A stretch of 64,000 bases of DNA from assembly GCA_965219925.1 (NCBI GenBank), contig OZ244795.1, forward strand, positions 930,001 to 994,000, read 5' to 3'. A program made the position numbers and the translations under genes. This document shows, in pieces, positions 56,627 through 64,000 of the stretch (position 1 is its first letter; the number at the start of each line of letters is the position of its first letter). Origin of the DNA: Bin87 sp965219925. Its GTDB lineage: Bacteria; Chloroflexota; Dehalococcoidia; Lucifugimonadales; UBA3495. The notes beneath the pieces are model-generated. The model did no database searches. It saw only the letters and a program-made list of their open reading frames with translations, and was not told the origin of the DNA.

Positions 56627-56745
56627 AGGGCCTTTTCAAAGTTGTGGAAATTTACCACCCGCTCGTCCTGAGCCTGTCGAAGGACGGTTGCCGATGGTTC
56701 GACAAGCTCACCATGAGCGGAGGTCGGAGGACTTTGAAAGACCCC
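56627..56745. repeat. family B hairpin repeat, copy 3
   Basis: Arms AGGGCCTTTTCAAAGTT and GGACTTTGAAAGACCCC, and core CTCGTCCTGAGCCTGTCGAA ... TTCGACAAGCTCACCATGAG. It is inverted relative to copy 2. The rest of the secA-oxidoreductase gap (56352-56626 and 56746-56883) holds no gene. Confidence 0.8.
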
Positions 56746-56883
56746 GGCCTCGGCGGCCGGTTGATTGACAGGACATACTGCCTGGCGCAAAATGGCCGAA
56801 AATTGGGGCGAACAAAGGCCCCGTCCGTTGCTACTTGAACGGGAACGCAACACCTGCGCTCCCACCCTGGAGGAGGTCCTGAT

Positions 56884-58053
56884 ATGGCGTTTCCCGACCG
56901 AATGAAGTTTGGTATCTTCCTCGGCCCGTTCCACCGTGTTGGCGAAAACCCCACGTTGGCCATCGAACGCGATCTGGAGCTGGTTGAATGGCTGGACAAG
57001 CTGGGGTTCGATGAGGCCTGGGTTGGTGAGCACCACAGCGCCGGCTGGGAGATTATCTCTTCCCCGGAGGTTTTCATCGCCGCGGCCGCCCAGCGGACCA
57101 GCCGCATCAAGCTGGGCACCGGTGTCGTCAGCCTGCCATACCACCACCCTCTGATGGTGGCCAACCGTATGGTCCAACTGGACCACATGACCTACGGGCG
57201 GGTGCTCTTCGGAGTCGGACCGGGCGCCCTCCCCGGCGACGCATACATGATGGGCATTCCTCACGAATCACAGCGGGAGCGCATGGACGAATCCCTGGGC
57301 ATCATCCTGCGCCTGTTTACCGAAACCGAGCCGATCACCTACAAGAGCGACTGGTTCGAGCTGAGGGAGGGCCTGCTCCAGCTGCGGCCCTACCAGCGCC
57401 CCTACATGCACACTGCCGTGGCCTCGGTGCAGTCTCCGGCCGGCGTAACCCTGGCTGGCAAACACGGCTGTTCGGTCTTGACCATCACCGTGCCCAGAGA
57501 TCCCTCCGCCGGCCCCTCCGACTTGCAGGGTCTATGGAACATAGCCGAAGAGTCCGCCGCCGAGCATGGCAAGACCATGAACCGCGACGACTGGCGGCTG
57601 GTGCTGCCCTGCCACCTGGCCGAGACTCGGGAAGAAGCCCGCAACGATGCCCGCATCGGCGCCGGCCGCTACCTGCGGGATTACAGTGAGGGAACCAACG
57701 GCCGCAAGGCAGTATTCGATGGCCCGCTGGACAAGGTAATTGACCACATGGCCGATAACGGAAGCTGGATTATTGGCACTCCCGATGACTGCATCGAAGC
57801 CATCGAGCGGCTGGGCGAGCAGAGCGGCGGTTTCGGCGCTTTCTTGGTACAGACCATAGACTGGGCGCCTCGGGAGAAGATGATGCGCAGCTATGAGCTG
57901 ATGGCCCGCTACGTCATGCCGCACTTCCAGGGCAGCGTCCTCAGCACTGCGGCTTCGAATCAGTGGGCCAAAGAGCGGCAGGACGAACTGGTCGGCGGCC
58001 GGGTTCGCGCCCTCGACCGGGCCAGGCAGGCTTACGCCGAACGCCCCGCATAA
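56884..58053 (+). CDS. LLM-class (luciferase-like) flavin-dependent oxidoreductase
   Basis: A 389-residue TIM-barrel monooxygenase: MKFGIFLGPFHRVGENP, LDKLGFDEAWVGEHHSAGWE, RIKLGTGVVSLPYHHPLMVA and RVLFGVGPGALPGDAYMMGI, the bacterial luciferase-like core with the HH and flavin-contact segments. It uses reduced flavin and oxygen on an unknown substrate. GGAGG lies about 8 nt ahead of the ATG. Its stop codon overlaps a ribosome-site-like TAAGGAG that is repeated downstream at the next gene, showing that the two genes were adjacent before repeats entered between them. Confidence 0.92.
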   Translation: MAFPDRMKFGIFLGPFHRVGENPTLAIERDLELVEWLDKLGFDEAWVGEHHSAGWEIISSPEVFIAAAAQRTSRIKLGTGVVSLPYHHPLMVANRMVQLDHMTYGRVLFGVGPGALPGDAYMMGIPHESQRERMDESLGIILRLFTETEPITYKSDWFELREGLLQLRPYQRPYMHTAVASVQSPAGVTLAGKHGCSVLTITVPRDPSAGPSDLQGLWNIAEESAAEHGKTMNRDDWRLVLPCHLAETREEARNDARIGAGRYLRDYSEGTNGRKAVFDGPLDKVIDHMADNGSWIIGTPDDCIEAIERLGEQSGGFGAFLVQTIDWAPREKMMRSYELMARYVMPHFQGSVLSTAASNQWAKERQDELVGGRVRALDRARQAYAERPA

Positions 58054-58058
58054 GGAGC

Positions 58059-58179
58059 AGGACGATTGCAAAGTTACGGGAGTTGACCCTACCCGCTCGT
58101 CCTGAGCCTGTCGAAGGACGGTCGCGATGGTTCGACAAGCTCACCATGAGCGGGTGTCCAAAGACTTTGCAATCGTCCT
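58059..58179. repeat. family B hairpin repeat, copy 4, with changed arms
   Basis: Arms AGGACGATTGCAAAGT and ACTTTGCAATCGTCCT match each other perfectly over 16 bp but differ from the AGGGCCTTTTCAAAGT arms of copies 2 and 3. A GCATAAGGAGCAGG motif at 58048-58061 recurs after it at 58181-58193. Confidence 0.8.
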
Positions 58180-58190
58180 GGCATAAGGAC

Positions 58191-58346
58191 AGGGCCTTTC
58201 GGTTTTCCTCATGTCATTGCGACCCCGCACTTGATGCGGGGGTTGGCAATCTCGTCGCCGTAGCAATGATGGTTCCCCGGCACGTGCTCAACCTCAACGA
58301 GATTGCCACGTCGCTGCGCTCCTCGCAATGACAACCGAAAGGCCTT
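58191..58346. repeat. family A hairpin repeat with AGGGCCTTTCGGTT arms
   Basis: Left AGGGCCTTTCGGTT and right AACCGAAAGGCCTT are inverted, enclosing TGTCATTGCGA ... TCGCAATGACA. The GCATAAGGAG motif occurs directly left (58181) and right (58348) of it. Confidence 0.8.
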
Positions 58347-58364
58347 GGCATAAGGAGCCGGTCC

Positions 58365-58751
58365 TTGACCACCGCTTCAATCCAAGACCGTGTTGACGAG
58401 CTCTTCGCCGACGCGCGCCAAGTCCACGCGCAGGCCGTCGAACGGCTTGAACACGGCGACATCCGCGACGCGGCGGAGAAGGCTTGGTGCGCCGCCAAGC
58501 GCGCCACCGACGGCCTCATACTGGCCCTGACCGGCGAAGAACCCTCAACCACCGCGGCCACCACCAACTACCTGGACTCCCTGGCTCGCCGGGCCCCAGA
58601 CACCAAACGGCTCCAGGGCCGCTACTACAGCCGGATCCACAATCTCCACGGGATGTGCTTCTACGCCGGATTCTGCAACGACCAGACCGAACGCCGCATC
58701 AGGGAGACCACGGCGTACATTGATGACGCCCAAGCCCTCACCGGCGGATAA
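58365..58751 (+). CDS. HEPN-like helical protein
   Basis: A 128-residue all-helical protein: DELFADARQVHAQAVERLEH, then GDIRDAAEKAWCAAKRATDG and LILALTGEE, similar to HEPN/PaREP1-type proteins ('A.kaW.A...a...L...g'). No R-x4-H catalytic motif is evident. The TTG start at 58365 has TAAGGAGCCGG eight bases ahead. It was once the next gene after the oxidoreductase and is followed by a strong terminator. Confidence 0.65.
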   Translation: MTTASIQDRVDELFADARQVHAQAVERLEHGDIRDAAEKAWCAAKRATDGLILALTGEEPSTTAATTNYLDSLARRAPDTKRLQGRYYSRIHNLHGMCFYAGFCNDQTERRIRETTAYIDDAQALTGG

Positions 58752-58786
58752 GTGATGCCCGATTCCCAGGGAGGTTTCCCGTTATC

Positions 58787-58820
58787 AGCCCGCTCCCGAA
58801 TTGGGAGCGGGCTTTTTGTT
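58787..58820 (+). terminator. rho-independent terminator
   Basis: AGCCCGCTCCC (58787-58797), loop GAATT, GGGAGCGGGCT (58803-58813), then TTTTTG. The 11-bp perfect GC-rich stem and T tract make it the clearest terminator in the window; it ends the oxidoreductase/HEPN-like transcript. Confidence 0.88.
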
Positions 58821-58831
58821 CCGGTTCGTGG

Positions 58832-59536
58832 TTAGACCGCCACTCCCACCGTAGCCCATTCCACGCCGTTGAGGACTATCTGCTGGAACTCGGGCGTCTC
58901 AAAGCTCCGGCCATCGTGCCCCAGGAGCAGAACGAAGACATTGCCGTCTCCGTACCGACGGGTCCATCCCAGGGGATAGGTGCCGCCGGGCATAAACTGG
59001 GGGTTCCGGTCCGGGCCCCAGGGATACGTCCCGTCTTCGGCTGTGCCCGTGATGAAAACGTCGTTCCCGTCTCTTATTGCCAGGCCCATGTACAACTCGT
59101 CGTTGGTGGAAAAGTCCGCAACGCCCTTGACCCCGGGGTGGACGGCATCGCTAACGTTGACGGTGAACTGCCCGTAAGGAGGATGGAAGCTAGTGCCTGA
59201 AATCCAGCCGCCGCCGGTGATGTCGTGGTACTCGGGCCACGCTGCGGACAGGCAGTTGGAAATATGAATGCAGACGAATCCCTTGCCGCCGCTCACGAAG
59301 TCCCGCAGGCCCTCCTGCTGCGACGTGGACAGCGTCCAGTCGCCAAAGTCCGGAACGTTCTCTCGACGCGTGTTGAAAACCAGCACGTCGTATCCGCTCA
59401 TTTCGGAGCCGTCGGCCAGTACCGAAGCATCCTCGGTCACCGTGACCTCGTGACCTGCTCCCGTGAGAAAAGACTCTAAAATCGGCGTCGATTCCTCGTA
59501 GGGATGACGACCGCCGGAAACTACCAAAAGCCTCAT
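58832..59536 (-). CDS. ThuA-like protein (glutamine-amidotransferase-like fold)
   Basis: A 234-residue protein: MRLLVVSGGRHPYEESTPIL, DVLVFNTRRENVPDFGDWTL, GLRDFVSGGKGFVCIHISNC, then GGGWISGTSFHPPYGQFTV. This is the ThuA fold linked to sugar (trehalose) use, with a cysteine in the position of the amidotransferase nucleophile elbow (VCIHI) but no obvious catalytic triad. Its role is probably carbohydrate-related binding or catalysis. Confidence 0.87.
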   Translation of the reverse strand: MRLLVVSGGRHPYEESTPILESFLTGAGHEVTVTEDASVLADGSEMSGYDVLVFNTRRENVPDFGDWTLSTSQQEGLRDFVSGGKGFVCIHISNCLSAAWPEYHDITGGGWISGTSFHPPYGQFTVNVSDAVHPGVKGVADFSTNDELYMGLAIRDGNDVFITGTAEDGTYPWGPDRNPQFMPGGTYPLGWTRRYGDGNVFVLLLGHDGRSFETPEFQQIVLNGVEWATVGVAV

Positions 59537-59817
59537 AATTTAATACCTCCAACCTGATGCCCGACATTGTAGATTCCCTGGCCGCCGGTGGCAAATCCCC
59601 ACAATGGGCCGCCGACGTTTCGTTGACCGTGATCTTCTCTTGGGAATATGCCGGCGCGACCCTTTTTGCTCCTCCGCTTCGACGCATGGCGATTGCTACG
59701 GTCTTATCTGCCGGGCAACCTTCTTCCCGGTGCCACGCCCCTTCCGAATCAATGGTTCGAAGTCCCGGCCTGACACGCCAGGTGGTCCCGTCCTTCCGAT
59801 ACCCTGCGTTCCACGTG

Positions 59818-61065
59818 CTACCGGCACGGGTCGGCGTTGCCTCTCGGCCCAGGATTGCCCACCGTACGGTCGCGGACCATGAGAACCCAGACCGTAGCCA
59901 CCATGGATAACACTAGCATTAGAATGAATGCACGGCCGTAATCTCCCCAAATGTCGAACGCCAGCGCTCCCGCCAGCGCTCCCAACCCGCCGCTGATCTG
60001 ATGGACCATCGATATAGTTCCGCTAATCCTTCCCAGCCTGGCCGATCCGAAAATGTTGCCGGAAAACACCACCGTCAGCGGCGCGGTCATCAGGAAGGTG
60101 AACCCGTAAAGTAGAACGAAGGCCACTGCTACGGGTTTAGCCTGGGACACCAATACCAATGCGAATATCGCGACCCTAATGACAAAACAGAGCAAAGTAG
60201 GTTTCACCGGCCCGACGGCGTCCGACAGGAACCCGGAAACCAACACCCCCAAAAGACCCATCAATCCCATCAGTGCGAGCAGGTTACCCGCTATCAGGGT
60301 GCTTATCTTCAAGTCCAGGGCAAACGCCACCGCGTGAGTCGCGACGAAATAGTCCTGGAATCCGCAGATCGCATAGATTCCAGTCAGGAGCCACAGTTGA
60401 CGCGACATCAACAGCGAGCCCTGATACCCCAACTCCGGCGCTGGCGCCGTTACCGGATCGCGGCCCGCTGAATCCCCGGCAACCCTTGGGATGGCAGGCG
60501 CAGACCTCACGGCGGCCAACGCGAGGGGCGCGAGAATCACCAAGTTGGCCAATCCCAACGCACCGTAGGACACTCGCCACCCGAACTGCACCAGCGACTG
60601 GGCAAGCAAGCCGACAATCACCAACTGACCGATGGCGTTGCCCGATACAGCCGTACTGTTGGCGACACCGCGGCGTTCCGGGAACCATCTCACAATCATG
60701 ACGCTTACAATGGGGTTTGAGATCGCAGAGTTGCCCAACGCGAAGACCAACCCGTATACCAAGAACAGATGCCACGGGGCGGTTATCACGCTCATCAATC
60801 CGATGCCTACCGCACCGACCATCACGCCGGTTCCCATGATCCACCGGAGCTGGTAACGGTCTGCCAGCCTGCCGACAAATGGCATGGCCAGGGCCGACAC
60901 CAACATGTACACAGTGATGCTGAGGGACAGCGTAGTGCGGCTCCAGGTAAGGTCATCCCCCATGGGTTTCAGCATGAGCGCCAATGCGGAACGCGACCCT
61001 CCGTTGAAAAAGAGGACTCCGAACCCGGTAGCTAAGATCACCCAACGGTAGTCGATACGGCGCAT
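59818..61065 (-). CDS. MFS transporter
   Basis: A 415-residue carrier with 12 hydrophobic segments. The loop motif after segment 2 is FVGRLADRYQLRWIMGTGVM, and the segment 8-9 region has VSGFLSDAVGPVKPTLLCFV. RRIDYRWVILATGFGVLFFN is the N-terminal basic start and first helix. No substrate is evident. The 281 bp between it and the ThuA gene contain no recognisable gene. Confidence 0.87.
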   Translation of the reverse strand: MRRIDYRWVILATGFGVLFFNGGSRSALALMLKPMGDDLTWSRTTLSLSITVYMLVSALAMPFVGRLADRYQLRWIMGTGVMVGAVGIGLMSVITAPWHLFLVYGLVFALGNSAISNPIVSVMIVRWFPERRGVANSTAVSGNAIGQLVIVGLLAQSLVQFGWRVSYGALGLANLVILAPLALAAVRSAPAIPRVAGDSAGRDPVTAPAPELGYQGSLLMSRQLWLLTGIYAICGFQDYFVATHAVAFALDLKISTLIAGNLLALMGLMGLLGVLVSGFLSDAVGPVKPTLLCFVIRVAIFALVLVSQAKPVAVAFVLLYGFTFLMTAPLTVVFSGNIFGSARLGRISGTISMVHQISGGLGALAGALAFDIWGDYGRAFILMLVLSMVATVWVLMVRDRTVGNPGPRGNADPCR

Positions 61066-61545
61066 CGAGTCCTATGGCTCCTGGCACGACCTGCGGCGAG
61101 GTCCGTGCAAAAGGGTATCCTCAGTTCTTCCGGATGCAATCGGCGGATTGAGCGTTCATCTTACGACCGAATGATCGTCGATCTTGCCAGCGAGCCACGT
61201 CGTTCTAATCCCCGTCAATGTTACCCACCCGCATGACCGGGCGGATCAAACCCTGGCGGCACACCGCCGCCGGGTGCGCGTTGCTCCGAGAACGGCATCC
61301 GGGCTATTACCTAACCGTTTTCAGTCATGCCGAAATACGAGTGTTCCAGAAAACGACGCCGACCCGTACCGGGTTCTCGCCGGCGACTTCCGGCGTCTGG
61401 CTCTCCATCGGTACAACCGCCAGCGCGGTGCGGAGTATACCCCGAAACATGTGCACTGCATTTGAGGACGTGGTTTCGGCATCCCGCGAGCCTTCTGGAT
61501 GCGACATCGCTAGCGAGGTTGGGGTTCTCCGTTGCTGCCGTCCAA
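61066..61545. other. 480-bp gap without a recognisable gene
   Basis: Several short frames cross this stretch on both strands, but none has a ribosome site, a recognisable motif or steady codon use. No hairpin repeat of family A or B is present, which is unusual for a gap of this size here. It may hold debris of a lost gene. Confidence 0.4.
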
Positions 61546-62352
61546 TCAAAGCGGTAACTGTTCTATGAAATCCAGGGTCCTTTCAGCCAGGATTTCGGGA
61601 ATCTCAACTTTCATGTTGTGCCCCACTCCGTCAAAGACTTCCAACGTGGCGCCAGGCATCCGCCGAGCCATCAATTGCTGCACGTTTAAAGGCGTAATCT
61701 CGTCCTGCGATGCGGCCAGTATCAGCGTGGGTACGTCAATCTCCGTCAGCAGCGGCGTCAGGTCCTCCGCTAGCAGGCAGCCTTGCAGGGCCAGCACCAC
61801 CGGCGCCGGAGTCTTCGCACCTTCGTCGGCATACCACTCGATCACTTCACGCCCGGCCCGCGGCCCGAACCGTTTGGCGGTGTCCGACAACAGCCAGGCT
61901 CGCGTGCCCTCCTCTTCAAGAATCCGCCGCCACGCTCCGGCATCCATATCGGCGCCCATCTGGGACAGCCTGGGAGTAGAGGCAACCAACGTCAGGCTGT
62001 GCAACCGGTCCGGGAAATCGTGTGCGAATCGCAGGCTCACGATACCGCCTGCCGAGGCGCCCACCAGGTGCGCTTTGTCGATGCTCAGACCATCCAGAAC
62101 CCTTGCGATGTCGGCGGCCAACTCCGGCAGAACGAACCTCAAACCCGCTGGGGGCGACGTGCCGGCGTGTCCTCTCATATCGAAACGAACCACCGGATGG
62201 CGCCGGGCCAGGGTCGGTACCCAGGCGCGCCAGCGGTGCAGATTGCCCCCGGCGGCGTGGTGTAACAACACCGGTGCCGGTTCAAGCCAGGGATCGGAAA
62301 AATCATCCGCGTGGTAGTGGAACTGGGAGCCACCAGCGTCCAGTATCGGCAT
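61546..62352 (-). CDS. alpha/beta hydrolase
   Basis: A 268-residue protein with the hydrolase landmarks: oxyanion region VLLHHAAGGNLHRW, nucleophile elbow HLVGASAGGIVSLRF with Ser100, acid in LILAASQDEITPL and His in FDGVGHNMKVEIPE. Similar enzymes hydrolyse esters or lactones such as 3-oxoadipate enol-lactone; the substrate is unknown. Confidence 0.9.
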   Translation of the reverse strand: MPILDAGGSQFHYHADDFSDPWLEPAPVLLHHAAGGNLHRWRAWVPTLARRHPVVRFDMRGHAGTSPPAGLRFVLPELAADIARVLDGLSIDKAHLVGASAGGIVSLRFAHDFPDRLHSLTLVASTPRLSQMGADMDAGAWRRILEEEGTRAWLLSDTAKRFGPRAGREVIEWYADEGAKTPAPVVLALQGCLLAEDLTPLLTEIDVPTLILAASQDEITPLNVQQLMARRMPGATLEVFDGVGHNMKVEIPEILAERTLDFIEQLPL

Positions 62353-62503
62353 ACACTCACCCTAAACCTATCGGCAAATTTCGGCCCGCTTCAAACGGCC
62401 CTGACACAGCGTCCATCGGAACTGCAGCCACAAAATATCACGAATTGGCCGACTCTTTGTGTCCTGAACGGGCCTTCGGTCGCTGGTCGAAGCGTGGGGA
62501 CAC

Positions 62504-62696
62504 CTCACGCGTACCCGCATTAATCTGTCATTGCGAGGAGCACAGCCGCTCATGGTGAGCCTGTCGAACCACGTGGCAATCTCGTTGCGGTATAACACAC
62601 GTCGACGAACCGCGTTGCTACGTCGACGGGATCGCCACGCTACGCTCGCAATGACAAAGTGGGTATGCGTGAGCTACCTAGCTGGGTACGCGTGAG
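62504..62696. repeat. family A hairpin repeat with duplicated right arm
   Basis: CTCACGCGTACCCGCATTAA and TGTCATTGCGAGG open the element. CTCGCAATGACAAAGTGGG and TATGCGTGAG close it, and a second GGGTACGCGTGAG follows at 62684-62696. A family B piece (CTCATGGTGAGCCTGTCGAA) is inside. Confidence 0.75.
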
Positions 62697-62849
62697 GCGC
62701 GGACACACGATATTCCCCGAGTTTGTGTGGGGGTCATAGGGTCACAATTGCACAGGACGAGAGAACGTCCGCTGCAAAAACCTGCGGCGGCACGTGTGAG
62801 GACATAGACACGTCCGGGTATACACGCCGACGGGGGCGGTTAGCACCCC

Positions 62850-62909
62850 GGCCGCAATCCCCGAACACCGGAGACGCATACGCCGCGCCCCTATCCGGGG
62901 ATTGCGGCC
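62850..62909. repeat. 14-bp perfect inverted repeat with 32-nt loop
   Basis: GGCCGCAATCCCCG (62850-62863) and CGGGGATTGCGGCC (62896-62909). It lies just ahead of the tRNA-Leu gene on the opposite reading direction and belongs to neither repeat family. The sequence from 62697 to 62849 shows nothing recognisable. Confidence 0.7.
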
Positions 62910-62974
62910 ACAGCTTGGTCAGCGGCGTGGATTTAAACCATTCCCCCGCACGAAACGGTGCTGAACCGGCTAGG

Positions 62975-63059
62975 TGGTGGGGAAGGTGAGACTCGAACTC
63001 ACACGCCCGGAGGCACATGATCCTAAGTCATGCTCGTCTACCAATTCCGACACTCCCCC
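62975..63059 (-). tRNA. tRNA-Leu (anticodon TAG)
   Basis: Minus strand GGGGGAGTGTCGGAATTGG with a long variable arm. The anticodon stem-loop CATGA-CTTAGGA-TCATG carries TAG. The T loop is TTCGAGT, the acceptor is CTTCCCC, then A and an encoded CCA. Confidence 0.92.
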
Positions 63060-63090
63060 GGAAGCCACGCGTATCGCCAATCGTTGGGGT

Positions 63091-63166
63091 TGGTGACCCG
63101 CCTCGGGGTCGAACCGAGAACCTGCTGATTAAGAGTCAGCTGCTCTGCCAGTTGAGCTAGCGGGCC
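63091..63166 (-). tRNA. tRNA-Lys (anticodon CTT)
   Basis: Minus strand GGCCCGCTAGCTCAACTGG. The anticodon stem-loop GCTGA-CTCTTAA-TCAGC carries CTT. The T loop is TTCGACC, the acceptor is GCGGGTC, then A and an encoded CCA. It lies 31 bp upstream of tRNA-Leu on the same strand, so the two are probably cotranscribed. Confidence 0.93.
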
Positions 63167-63261
63167 ATCCCGTCAACCGCGCAAATACGCACAGTTAGGC
63201 TACCAATGACTCATATTGGTGTCAAGAATTGAGAAACTTGCTAAACTCCAGTCCCTGCCTT

Positions 63262-63432
63262 CTGTTATTGCGACCCCGTACTTGATACGGGGGTGGCAAT
63301 CCCGTTGAGGTGTCGCAATGACAGGGTGATCCTTCGACAGGCTCGGGATGAGCGGGGGAGTTCACCCTCACCCCAACCCTCTCCCATCAAGGGAGAGGGA
63401 GCGCGATTGCCGCGCTGCGCTCGCAATGACAG
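63262..63432. repeat. compound repeat of families A, B and C
   Basis: Broken family A ends (TTATTGCGACCCCGTACTTG, CGCAATGACAGG) enclose a family B piece (ATCCTTCGACAGGCTCGGGA) and a family C hairpin (CCCTCTCCCATCAAGGGAG at 63379-63397). It fills most of the gap between tRNA-Lys and the phosphoesterase gene. Confidence 0.7.
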
Positions 63433-63456
63433 GTTTCGCAATTTTCTCGTACGGTT

Positions 63457-64000
63457 TTACCGCCCGTCCGACAACCGCGCCGCCAGCGATTCCGGCAGTC
63501 CCGACTCCCGTATTTTGGCCTGTGCCTTCGCGACGTCATATTCCACGCGCCGGTACTCCAGCATCCCCAGCGGGCCTCCCGCATCATCATCATAGAGCAG
63601 GTACGACGCTCGCCAGTCGCCGTCCCGAGGCTGCCCAACACTGCCCGGATTCAAGATCAACCGCTGATCCAGTTCTAATGAAGGCAGGTTATCCGGGTCC
63701 AGCAACGCGCCAACGGGCTGGTCGCCGGTTTCCGTCCACACCAGGGGATAGTGCGAGTGCCCCACCAGGCAAAACTGCGTTTCCAGCAAGGCAAATGTAG
63801 CCATCGCCGCGTCGGGATTCAGCAGATATTCCATCACCGGGTCGCGCAGACTACCGTGCACCAGCGTGAACCGGCCCTCCTGTTCCACCTCCGGCAGACC
63901 CGCCAGGTATTCCAACTCTTCAGATGACAGTTTGTCGGTTGTCCACAATGCGGCGTCTCGCGCCGCGCCGTTGAAGAGGTCGGGATTCAGTTTACCGACC
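63457..64000 (-). CDS. metallophosphoesterase, N-terminus cut by the window edge
   Basis: The frame is open from the window end to the stop at 63457, at least 180 residues. It reads GKLNPDLFNGAARDAALWTT, FTLVHGSLRDPVMEYLL (metal-binding His), FCLVGHSHYPLVW (the GHSH motif) and LILNPGSVGQPRDGDWRASY. These are the C-terminal two thirds of a YfcE/MJ0936-type calcineurin-like phosphoesterase. The N-terminal D-x-H motif lies beyond the window. Confidence 0.85.
   Translation of the reverse strand, partial: VGKLNPDLFNGAARDAALWTTDKLSSEELEYLAGLPEVEQEGRFTLVHGSLRDPVMEYLLNPDAAMATFALLETQFCLVGHSHYPLVWTETGDQPVGALLDPDNLPSLELDQRLILNPGSVGQPRDGDWRASYLLYDDDAGGPLGMLEYRRVEYDVAKAQAKIRESGLPESLAARLSDGR

Noticed and set aside
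59557..59910. 117-residue plus-strand frame ahead of the MFS gene
   Set aside because: No motif, no ribosome site, and it overlaps the end of the MFS gene on the other strand.

Overview
The window is GC-rich bacterial chromosome. It carries complete dnaA and secA, four tRNA genes, and catabolic genes often seen in Chloroflexota of the SAR202/Dehalococcoidia type: paired CaiB/BaiF CoA-transferases, a luciferase-like oxidoreductase, a hydantoinase, ThuA, NHL and sialidase-like beta-propellers and several MFS carriers. The taxonomic call is an inference from gene content. There is no rRNA or marker-gene comparison behind it. Intergenic regions are full of hairpin-type repeats of two main families, here called A and B, plus a third simple family C.

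The left part (1-28.5 kb) is an accessory or defence island. In order it holds: an edge-truncated unknown gene; a dead tyrosine recombinase; a three-Cys-motif/TcmP gene pair bounded by three 29-bp dyads; a broken methyltransferase fragment; and an SDR gene. Next come two inverted IS5-family copies (5156-6017 and 13560-14421) enclosing an Avs-like STAND ATPase and a CD-NTase/SLOG/DprA-like/small-protein operon. After these lie a VapBC pair and a broken HicB-like gene, then an operon of HTH, PLD-SNF2 helicase, PIN, adenine methyltransferase (frameshifted) and membrane protein. The island ends with a decayed integrated element (replication-relaxation protein, HTH/coiled-coil protein, RHH protein, large serine recombinase) that terminates in a tRNA-Arg gene.

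The middle part (28.9-47.4 kb) is mostly housekeeping and catabolism: an aminotransferase, an NHL protein, dnaA with a MITE at its stop codon, a DNA methyltransferase, a three-gene CoA-transferase/MFS operon, a Phd-VapC pair with a broken toxin, a sensor kinase gene split by a third IS5 copy, a hydantoinase, a TM2-like small protein, a beta-propeller and an MNT-HEPN protein.

The right part (47.5-64 kb) has MFS carriers, copA, an HtrA-like lipoprotein protease, a YHS protein, secA, a luciferase-like oxidoreductase, a HEPN-like helical protein, ThuA, an alpha/beta hydrolase, tRNA-Leu, tRNA-Lys and an edge-truncated phosphoesterase.

The best candidates for something new are the IS-bracketed CD-NTase/SLOG/STAND cluster and the HTH/PLD-helicase/PIN/methyltransferase/membrane operon. 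The 29-bp dyads around the TcmP pair and the hairpin repeats whose arms co-vary between copies are also worth attention. Many accessory genes carry single-base frameshifts or stops, so either real decay or assembly error has to be considered.
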